The position numbers were made by a program, and so were the translations under genes. Below, one piece after another: positions 10,531 to 17,728 of a DNA stretch of 17,728 nt. The notes under the pieces were generated by a model that saw nothing but the letters and a program-made list of their open reading frames with translations, was not told the origin of the DNA and did not search any database. The DNA is from Dissophora ornata. Taxonomy: Eukaryota; Mortierellomycota; Mortierellomycetes; Mortierellales; Mortierellaceae. Where the stretch lies: positions 1 through 17,728 of the forward strand of contig MU617255.1 of assembly GCA_025201705.1 (NCBI GenBank), read 5' to 3'. Positions within the stretch are counted from its first letter, which is position 1, and each line of letters begins with the position of its first letter.

Positions 10531-10536
10531 TTTAAT
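10531..10536 (-). terminator. Possible ATTAAA poly(A) signal of NOP56
   Basis: ATTAAA reads on the minus strand about 145 nt after the NOP56 stop, in an AT-rich context. It is the commonest variant of AATAAA. No canonical AATAAA lies nearer on that strand. Fungal poly(A) signals are degenerate, so this is a weak call. Confidence 0.3.
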
Positions 10537-10677
10537 ACTAAAATGATGGTACAGAATATGAGAAAAGAGGACCAGTGCAGCGCGATGGAGGAAGGAGGAT
10601 TAGCTACTCTACAATGTGAAATATGGTGAGGATGAACAGGAGGGGCTACGAAACGTGCTTGCTATCACACAGCCTTC

Positions 10678-12612
10678 TTACTTCTTCTCCTTCTTCTCCT
10701 TCTTTTCCTTTTTCTCCTTCTTCTCCTCCTTCTCCTTCTTCTCCTTCTTCTCCTTCTTCTCCTCCTTCTTCTCTTCCTTCTCGCTCTTCTCCTTCTTGGC
10801 CTTCTTGGCAGGGGTCTTCTCCTCCTCAGCAGCGCGCTTCTTGCCAGCCTTGACGGGAGCGGCCTCCATATCGACATCAGCAGCATCCTTGAGGCCGTCA
10901 ATGACCTTCTTCATCGTGTCAGCGTTCTTCGAGGGGGTGGCTCCAGTCTCGTAGAACTCGAGACGCTCCTCAACCTGCTCCTTCATGGCCTCACCGAACT
11001 TCGTCGTGGGCAATTCGCTGAAGCAGTCGATACGGGAAGCGATCGAGCACTTGTTGGCAACAAAGCGAGAGATGCGACCCTTGTTCTTGGTTCCAGCACG
11101 GCCAATGAACGAAGAATGGTAGATCAAACCGTACTTGGGGGTGTTGCCCTTGGTCTTCAAGGCGCGGAAGAGAGCCTTCTCGGCACCGAGAATTTGAACG
11201 GTTGAGGCGGGATATTTGGAGAGGTTGGTCAAAGAACCAGCGTGGGAGATCAGACGGGCACCAACCATCTCACCAATCAAGGCCGACAAGTTGGGGGCGA
11301 CGTTGTTCATCTTGGAGATCAAGTACTCGTGCAACTTCTTTCTGTAGTCGGCGAGGTCAATCACGCGCTTGGCAAAGTTCTCGATGTTGATCATGTCAAT
11401 CTCGGAAATGTCAGTTCCCATGGAGGCACGGGCGGCATCGATGATCTGCTGAGCCTGGGCGGCATCACCAGTGATTTCTTCCAAGGCCTCCAGCTTGCTC
11501 TCGGAGAGGTCGCTCTTGTTCTTGATGAGCTTTGCGAGTCTGGCGAACTTGTAGTTGTCGTTGACAATCTTGACCAGCTCGGGGAAGTGCCACGAGTACC
11601 ACTCTCTGTAATTTGGGGTTGCAGCAAGTCAGAGAAATAATTAGCGTCTGCTGCAATGGTCGCTCAACGACAAATACGAATACAACACTCCAATATGTAT
11701 ACGAACCTGATGCGCATGGCAAAGGTGTTGACATCCTTGTCCATCTGATCCAAGAGAGCAATGGCCTGGATGATCATGTTGTCGGAACGGTGGACGTTGA
11801 ACTTGACCTTTCCACGAGAGTAACTGTGACCCAAACCGAGCTGAGCACGCTCAAGATCGCCTTCCTTGAGCTGCTTCAAGAGCTTGTCGGCAAACAGACG
11901 GACGCCACGGACGAGATCCAAGACGATCTCGCCGGCATCGCACTCAACGCCAAGGCCTTCCTTGATCGATCCGGCAAGGGACTTTTCGGTGACACCCAAA
12001 ACGACCTTGGACTTCTTTCCTGGCTTAGGGAGGTTCATCTCCAAGAAGGCCTTCAAGTGATCGTTCATGATACCTGATTGTTGTGTAATTGTTGGATTTT
12101 ACATGAATGAGTTTGTGTCGAGTTAATGACATTATTGGAATTGGATTGGATAGAGGCAACAGAATAAGAGAGCAGGACCCATTGTTAGTAAAGAATGGTC
12201 CTCCTGGAGATCAACGAAAGTGGCATTGAGGATACAACTAGACGATTCTTACCCTCAGAGACGTCGTTCATGTTCTCCAAGGCATGGGCGGCGCTCTTGA
12301 AGGGAGCAAAAGACTTGAGCTTGACCATCTTGCCGAACTTGGTGAGGTCGGTGGCAGCGGCACAGACATCGGCCAGCTTGGAGCCAATCTCCTCCGACTC
12401 GAGGCGCTCGAAGAGAGCATACCCGGAGGAGCTCTCGTACAGGAAGTAGTTGACCTACATGAGGTTGATCAGGGACAGAGATCACGTATTGAGTTGTCTT
12501 TTTTCTTCTTCCGTAGTTGTCAAATGATCAAAGTGATGTCGAGAGCTAAATCCTTTTGAGTGAAATGAATTGAAGGCAGTGTCCCGCATAAGGTTCCTCT
12601 ACTATTTACCAT
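10678..12612 (-). CDS. NOP56: Nucleolar protein NOP56, box C/D snoRNP core protein
   Basis: NOP56 binds box C/D snoRNAs with NOP58, Snu13 and fibrillarin, scaffolding 2'-O-methylation of rRNA and pre-rRNA processing in the nucleolus. Minus-strand exons are 12612-12610, 12454-12253, 12073-11707 and 11605-10678, giving 499 residues. The introns are 155, 179 and 101 nt with GT-AG ends, and the reading is continuous across all three. The N-terminal domain starts [17 protein letters not shown] (human MVLLHVLFEHAVGYALLA). The coiled-coil has [21 protein letters not shown] and [19 protein letters not shown]. The Nop domain contains [50 protein letters not shown] (residues 331-341) and [18 protein letters not shown]. 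It is NOP56 rather than NOP58 by the start and the [12 protein letters not shown] block. From about residue 446 a Lys/Glu tail ends the protein, longer and purer than the human KKxKK tail. Codons are strongly C/G-ending (AAG, CTC, GTC), typical of high expression. It is divergent to NOT4 across 591 bp. Confidence 0.98.
10681..10797 (-). repeat. NOP56: AAG/GAG purine repeat encoding the KKE tail of NOP56
   Basis: About 117 bp of CTT/CTC triplets on the plus strand encode a C-terminal tail of some 39 residues built only from Lys and Glu apart from one Ser, with KKE as the recurrent unit. Lys uses AAG almost exclusively with occasional AAA, so the DNA is a near-perfect pyrimidine/purine tract prone to slippage. 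KKE/D tails are known from the yeast NOP56/NOP58 family. Confidence 0.9.
12074..12252 (-). other. NOP56: NOP56 intron 2 with a distant perfect TACTAAC branch site
   Basis: Donor GTAAGA and acceptor CAATCAG. The exons join through a split Gly codon giving VSEGIMNDHL. A perfect TACTAAC lies at 12190-12184, about 111 nt before the acceptor, and no AG dinucleotide occurs between it and the acceptor. This is the pattern expected when a far-upstream branch point is used. Confidence 0.8.
12455..12609 (-). other. NOP56: NOP56 intron 1, directly after the start codon
   Basis: The donor GTAAATAG begins at the base after the ATG (12612-12610), and the acceptor ATGTAG precedes GTCAACTAC. Splicing gives M-VNYFLYE, matching the family N-terminus. 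There is no in-frame alternative start that would restore GYALFE, so the placement is firm. The intron carries no box C/D pair that I can see. Confidence 0.88.
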
Positions 12613-12797
12613 TTTGTGTGTGAATGGAAGGATGTCGGTGAGGAGTGAGGATGAAAGGTCAGCAATGGTTCGAAAGCACTTTTTTTTTTTTCTTTGTTCT
12701 GTGTTGTTGTTTTTTTTTATTTTCAGCCGACTGCTTTTTTAGGTTATTAAGGGCCACTGGAAGAATTCAGCTGTTTTTTTCCAAAGAAAAGCGCCAT

Positions 12798-12807
12798 CAA
12801 TTTTTCA
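12798..12807 (-). promoter_or_regulatory. RRPE-like element upstream of NOP56
   Basis: Minus strand TGAAAAATTG, one base off the ribosome-biogenesis element TGAAAAATTT of ascomycete yeasts, about 190 bp before the NOP56 start and in the sense orientation. NOP56 is a typical target gene class for this motif. Whether this lineage uses it is unknown. Confidence 0.35.
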
Positions 12808-13082
12808 GTCTTCGATCTTCAAACTCTCACTGATCGCATCAACATCGCAGGCAGAGCATCGAATCTTTTTTAAACCGCTTGCCTACGTTTTCAAACCCCT
12901 CTGCCGTAACTACTGCGCCTGCATTCGCCGCGCAAGACATTCCTCTCCATCGGCCGCTCTCTCTTGATATCTTTTTCTTCCAGGCAGTCTCTCCTCATCC
13001 CTGTCTCTCCACCTGCGTTCTTGAACTTTTGATTTGCTCGCCCTAGAAATCCTCAGGTCCAATTGCTCCATTCAACACATTG

Positions 13083-13090
13083 TCTCATCG
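13083..13090 (-). promoter_or_regulatory. PAC-like element (CGATGAGA)
   Basis: Minus strand CGATGAGA matches eight bases of the yeast PAC box GCGATGAGAT. A further GATGAG core lies at 12994-12999 on the same strand. PAC often pairs with RRPE at ribosome-biogenesis genes, but here it sits about 470 bp from NOP56, nearer to the NOT4 start, so the call is tentative. Confidence 0.25.
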
Positions 13091-13203
13091 TATTCGCGAT
13101 TTTTATCCCCCTTCGCACACAATACGATTTTCATCTCTTCATTACGCTTTTGAGCATCCTCCACACTCTACTCCACTTTAATCCCTTGACTACCTTGGCC
13201 ATT

Positions 13204-16200
13204 ATGTATGACGAAGATGATTTCGATTGCCCTCTTTGCATGGAGGAGCTCGACATTTCGGACAGAAACTTTCGTCCATGTCCTTGCGGCTACCAGGTAT
13301 GGATCGTTTCTTTTGTCCCTTGCTCTTATTCACCCTAACCAGAAAGAGTGCTTTGACTGATCAGAGACTTTTTATTGCCCTGCATTCGCGGTATGCTCAG
13401 ATCTGCCGCTTCTGTTGGCATCACATCAAAGAAGATCTTAATGGTCGATGCCCTGCATGCCGTCGAGTATACTCGGAAGAAACTGTAGAGTTTACGCCGA
13501 TTTCCGCTGACGAGTAAGTACTTTTTTCTTTTGGCATTGAAATGGCATTGCACTGCGCTTATCCCCTGAGCTCCAGGCTGATCAATCTCCTGTGGCGCCA
13601 CCATTTATTTGAAACACTCCCAGATTGGCAATGATCAAGAATGAGAAAAAGGCCAAGGAACGTGAAAAGAAGGAAATGGAGTCCATGAACAGGAAGCACC
13701 TCGCCAACATGAGGGTTGTGCAAAAGAGCCTGGTTTATGTTATTGGTCTTGGTACAAAGTTAGCGAACGACGAGGTGAGTAAGCTGTTCTTGTATCTGTT
13801 TTGAACTGCGTTGTCCAAGAAAGAGATGCTGCTCTCCACCCTGTCGCCATTAAGGATTGTCATTGAATTGAACCGCATTGCATTGGTGTTTCTGTCCTTG
13901 ATGTATGTAGCACACACTGCGGCAACACGAGTACTTCGGTCAATATGGCAAAATCTCCAAGGTCGTCATCAATCGTAGGAATGCGCCTATACCTACCGCA
14001 GGATCTTCGTCCGGCGTACCAAGCGTTGGGGTGTACATCACTTACGCACGGAAGGAGGATGCAGCAAAGGCCATCGCCGCGATCGATGGAAGTATATGGG
14101 ACGGGAAGATTCTTAGGTAAGCCGCAGCTCAGTTGTTGAACAAGTAGCGCAGACTATTTTACTGTATCCCCTCTGATGCCTATTTGCATGTGTAAATTTT
14201 ATAGAGCTTCCTATGGTACAACAAAGTATTGTACCTACTACCTGCGCGGTATGACATGCCAGAACCCCAACTGCATGTATTTGCATGAGCCAGGGGAGGA
14301 GGCTGATAGCTACACCAAAGAGGATCTAGCAGTTGGGTATGTATCCATGTTAATGCGGTTCAGTTCCTGAACTCGTAAACTTGTGGCATCGACACTCACT
14401 ATATCTCTCTGTACACTTGGATAGCAAACACCATCTCCAAGAAAATATAACCCCCTACGACCCTTCTATACAGAGAGTCGCAGTACCTGTTCGCCCCGCA
14501 CTGACTTCCCAACTGTCCTCGTCGTCACTCACACCAAAGCCTAAACCAGCTACAGTAGCATCCTACCATGCGTCTTCATCATCGCTCGCCGACTGGCCTG
14601 CACCGGGTGAAAAGTCTACCGGCGAGGAGAGAGACAGGGACAAGGACAAGGACGACGAGGGCTCTGCTTTACCAGCTACCGCCTCATGGGCGAAGATCGG
14701 CAGCAATCCATCGACACCCATATTAATGAATTCCAGGCCGCTGTCACGAAGGACGACCACAGAGCCACCACCATTGCATGCAAAAGGATCAACATCGTCC
14801 ATCATTACAGGCGTCGTTGTCAACAGTGGCAAGCAAAAAGATCCTACATATACCACCGAAACACCTGCATTGGACTACTCACCCACACCGGCAGAGGCTT
14901 TAGCTATTGAAGCTGCTGCCAAACAGCAGATGCTGCAGGAACAGCGTCAGTTACAGGAGCTACAGCGCAAGATACTAAAGAAGCAACAGAAGCAGCAGGA
15001 GGAGAACGAGCAACAAGTAGAGCTTTTGAATCAGAAGCTGAGAAAACAAAAGAACCACGAACAAGAACAAGAGCAGCAGGGGCAGCAGAAACAGAAGCAG
15101 AAGGAGGAAGTGGAACTGACGATGCAAGCTCAGAAGGAAAAGGAACAATATCAGAAGGAGCAGAAGGACAAAGAAGCGCTGGAGGAGAAGGAAAAGGAGG
15201 AGAAGGAACGCAAGGAGAGGGAAGAGAAAGAACTGAGGGAGCGGAAACAACGAGAGCTAGAGGAACAAAAGCGGAGGCAGATGGACAGTATTTTCGTCAC
15301 CACCCCGACATTGTCTCTTGGCTCATTCTCGTTCAACTCAGATGCCTCATTGGCCACTCAACCCTTGGCCTTTGGCGGCGGTGGGCTGTCACTCGGATCA
15401 GAGACGACAGGTGCCTTTGGTCTCGATAGCTTTTCAGCGTTCTCAAATCTTCCTGTTACCCCTGGCCATTATACCGGCTCATTCAACCCGTTCTCGATGG
15501 ACGACGAACCTCTCATGCGACGGCCCGCAGCTCCTCCGGCACGGCCCTTCCTGGGCGATGCTGATTACGACCCAATGACTGGTCGTAATCGACTTGTCGG
15601 TCCACCTATCCCTGGCAAGCCCCGACAGACATCCCGTTTCGGATTTGCCATGGACAACCAGTATGGTGACTCTTTTGGCAGTGACAGTTACTCAACCCCT
15701 CAGGCGATGCAGGATGGGTTCAGAGCCCTGTTCCCCAACGTCAATGTTAGCTTTGGCGATCCTAATGCCTCCCTAAGTGCCCAGCAACAGCAGCAGCTTC
15801 AACAACAGCAACTACAGCAACAACAGCAGTACGCGACGTCGCCTCTTTTCCAGCGCCAGGAGGTGCCGTCGAGCGCCGGATGGGACTCGGGTGACAAGCA
15901 GGATTTGAGCCTGCTCCAAAGAGCCATGGGCCAGTCTAACATGGACCCCATGCTCACCACGCCTAGCTCCCGCATGGCAGAGTATCATCAACAGCTTCAG
16001 ATGCAGCAGCACGCTCAGCGCAGTGGACCGCCCGGTATCACCCGTAGTACTTTGACGCCGTCGATGGTGAAATCCCCTCCTCCTGGTTTGGAGACTGCTA
16101 GTCGTTCTGATCTTGGCAGCTGGGCTGGGACATCGCAGCAGCAGCAGCAGCATAGGCAGCAGCATTTGCAACAGTCTTCAAGGATGAACAGTTGGAGCAG

Positions 16201-17635
16201 TGAAAGCAATATTGGCTATTCCAACAATACGGGATCGGGGGTCAACCAAGACAACACCCAGGATATTCTTGGGGCATTTCTGAAGGTGGCAGCTGTGCCG
16301 CCTCAGCCTCAATCCTCTAATCAAACCATTCATAATCATATGGCGTTCCAGGATCCGGCCATCATGTCAGCTCGAATTTCATCCGCTAATGCGACCAAAG
16401 CGATGCTTGTTGAAGCCCTGCAGAGTCCATCTCCAGCCAACATCCACCGCATGACCGCCTCGCAGGACGGTCTAAGACTATCCAGCCACGACAGCATGCA
16501 AAGTCGCAATGGAGAGTTTGAAAGGTCCAATGAGTCACTGCAACAGCTGCAGCATCAGCACATGCTATTGCAACAGCGACAACAACCACAGAGGCAATCG
16601 ACTCCCGATTCGCCCTCGTCCCTACAGAACATCCCATTGGGTTCGAAGCGAAAGGAGATCAAATCTGTTAAGGGCGTTCTGAACTCTGGCATGAATGCTC
16701 CTTTGAATGGAAGCTCAAGATCTCGTCCTTCCTCGACTCCAGGTTCGCCCCTCGTAGAGCCTCGAGTGCAGATCCTAGGCCAGCAGCAGCAGCAGCAGCC
16801 TACATCATTCGGAGCAGGTGAGCCCTCCATAATGAATGGACTGACATCGGCGACAGCTCGTTCCGCCAAGGTCAAGTCAGATTTGTTGATGGGACTGAAC
16901 TCCCCAAGCAATCGATCGGATCGAATTGCGACTACAACGAGGGACTCGTCTGAGGCCATTCATCAACAACAAGCCAACTCGATGAAGATGAACGGTCTTT
17001 ACGGGTCTACTGGTCAATATGACATGAATCATTTGGGTATGAGTGGCTACGGCCAGTTCAACTTGCCTGGTGGCAGCGGTGCGATCTCGGGTCCACCGCC
17101 TGGCCTGGGCATGCCTACTGGATCTCCGGTGTCTGGCAGCAACAACAATAGCAACGGCGGCAGCCCTTACCTGATGTCCGGTCTTTTGGGTCGCAGCCAA
17201 GAAAATAATGTACCTAATGGCATGCCATCGTACCTGTTGAACAACGACAACGGTAACAAGCCCTTGGATGTAGCCAGCATGATGAGCGCTCTAGATTTCT
17301 TTGGACCTAATCAAGCAAGCTCACTGACGATGTCTCCAAACTGGCCCATGAGTAATGGAAATACTGGCAATAATAATAGCCAGTCGATGGTGATGAACGG
17401 TGGGAACCAAGGGATGTCGCGTCCAGGAAACTTTCCAGACCAAAACGACCAGAGCAATGGCAGCCATTCCAGCCCTAATAACAACACAAACAGGGACGTG
17501 AACTCGGCCTCGGCGTCTGCGCGCAGTGTGGAGGATCTAGAGTTGCAGGTTATCAATGCAAAGATGGAGACGCAGATGCTTGAGAATCAGCTGAACGCGG
17601 TGATCAAGAGGAACCGTCGCAAGCTATATGCTTGA
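13204..17635 (+). CDS. NOT4: CCR4-NOT E3 ubiquitin ligase NOT4 (CNOT4)
   Basis: NOT4 is the RING E3 ligase of the CCR4-NOT complex, acting in mRNA decay, co-translational quality control and ribosome ubiquitination. Exons are 13204-13296, 13401-13513, 13624-13774, 13911-14116, 14205-14336 and 14425-17635, with introns of 104, 110, 136, 88 and 88 nt and all junctions in frame, giving 1,301 residues (yeast about 587). The C4C4 RING has Cys 9, 12, 26, 28, 33, 36, 48 and 51 with exactly the human CNOT4 spacing and the signatures RPCPCGYQIC and NGRCPACRRVY. A Lys/Glu-rich helix follows, then NRKHLANMRVVQKSLVYVIGL opens an RRM (about 100-190), and YGTTKYC...CQNPNCMYLHEPGEEADS is the CX8CX4CX3H zinc finger. 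From about 235 on the protein is mostly disordered: a charged E/K/Q coiled coil at about 389-519, SRFGFAMD near 636, a polyQ patch near 684-702, Ser/Asn/Gln-rich sequence, and a terminal helix (about 1266-1301). The long last exon is uninterrupted. The terminal helix may serve NOT1 binding (inference). Confidence 0.97.
14893..15285 (+). repeat. NOT4: Purine-rich segment encoding the charged E/K/Q coiled coil of NOT4
   Basis: About 390 bp of CAG, AAG, GAG and GAA codons encode an unbroken Gln/Lys/Glu/Arg stretch, Q-rich in the first half and E/K-rich in the second. It is predicted to be one long helix or coiled coil. Few Pro or Gly residues interrupt it. Confidence 0.8.
15780..15832 (+). repeat. 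NOT4: CAA/CAG polyQ patch in NOT4
   Basis: Mixed CAA/CAG codons encode runs of four to five Gln separated by Leu, at about residues 684-702. Codon mixing makes it less slippage-prone than the pure CAA runs of the OGT gene. Smaller CAG runs recur near 16136-16150 and 16783-16798. Confidence 0.85.
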
Positions 17636-17690
17636 ATAGAAATAGAAAACTAACTATAGACGGCGAGCAGAAGTAGATAGATAGTTTGTT

Positions 17691-17692
<2 letters not shown>

Positions 17693-17728
<36 letters not shown>
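17693..17728 (+). repeat. Terminal run of 36 T at the window edge
   Basis: The last 36 bases are all T, beginning 57 bp after the NOT4 stop codon, in its expected 3' UTR. The run reaches the end of the window, so it may mark a contig break at a homopolymer. No AATAAA precedes it. Confidence 0.9.

Larger units (their letters stand above)
7715..10677. other. Roughly 3 kb non-coding interval: OGT upstream region and NOP56 3' side
   Basis: The open frames here (none above about 154 codons) are low complexity, show no recognisable motif and lack coding-like composition, so I call no gene. The interval contains an A12 run near 7858-7869, a (GA)n purine tract near 7941-7965, an A23 run at 8277-8299, purine-rich DNA at 9084-9226, a 9-bp tandem ACTCGAGCT at 9434-9451, CAA/CAG microsatellites at 9629-9644 and 9681-9705, and three GC boxes. 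The purine tracts read as CT-rich DNA on the OGT sense strand, a common feature of fungal promoters and leaders. The OGT transcript may have a long or spliced 5' UTR here. Confidence 0.6.
12613..13203. promoter_or_regulatory. Divergent promoter of NOP56 (minus) and NOT4 (plus)
   Basis: The 591 bp between the two start codons must contain both promoters and 5' UTRs. T-runs (12680-12690, 12710-12718, 12773-12780) lie near NOP56. From about 12895 to 13200 the plus strand is pyrimidine-rich, fitting a CT-rich fungal promoter/leader for NOT4. NOT4 has A at -3 and NOP56 has A at -3 and G at +4. An upstream in-frame ATG at 13063 would add a hydrophobic, non-conserved extension to NOT4 and is rejected as the start. 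I see no convincing TATA box. Confidence 0.7.

Noticed and set aside
11606..12609. Intronic snoRNAs in the NOP56 introns, as in vertebrate NOP56.
   Set aside because: I read all three introns on the sense strand and found no RTGATGA with a matching CTGA. Intron 1 on the opposite strand has TGATGT but no D box.
13063..13203. In-frame N-terminal extension of NOT4 starting at 13063.
   Set aside because: It encodes 47 hydrophobic residues not present in NOT4 proteins. The ATG at 13204 matches the usual distance of a few residues before the first RING cysteine.
1..17728. A novel defence, mobile or biosynthetic system.
   Set aside because: The three genes are well-known conserved nuclear genes. 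I found no transposase, reverse transcriptase, integrase, terminal repeats or CRISPR-like spacing on either strand.

Overview
This is eukaryotic nuclear DNA, almost certainly from a fungus. Ten short GT-AG introns of about 88-179 nt can be placed, the genes are intron-bearing but compact, and two of the three proteins carry long polyglutamine and low-complexity tracts. A metazoan-type O-GlcNAc transferase together with a fungal-type NOT4 points to an early-diverging fungus. A Mucoromycota/Mortierellomycota relative is my best guess, from gene content and style only; no marker here fixes the taxon.

Layout. Bases 1-1214 hold no gene I can support. Bases 1215-7714 (minus) encode a very large (about 2,100 residue) O-GlcNAc transferase: a polyQ N-terminus, TPR repeats, and a two-lobed GT41 catalytic region interrupted by two inserts. 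Bases 7715-10677 are about 3 kb without a supportable gene. They are probably the promoter/5' UTR of the transferase gene plus the 3' UTR of the next gene, and carry purine tracts, A-runs, CAA/CAG microsatellites and three GC-box octamers. Bases 10678-12612 (minus) encode NOP56, a core protein of box C/D snoRNPs, in four coding exons, the first being only the ATG. Bases 12613-13203 are a shared divergent promoter. Bases 13204-17635 (plus) encode NOT4/CNOT4, the RING E3 ligase of the CCR4-NOT complex, in six exons. The window ends in a run of 36 T.

The three genes are conserved cellular housekeeping or regulatory genes: nutrient-linked protein glycosylation, rRNA modification and mRNA/ribosome quality control. 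They do not form an operon-like system. I found no mobile element, CRISPR array, tRNA, rRNA or viral gene. The most interesting material is structural: the insert-laden O-GlcNAc transferase, a competing-donor intron, the start-codon-only exon of NOP56, and a NOP56 intron that seems to use a very distant branch point.
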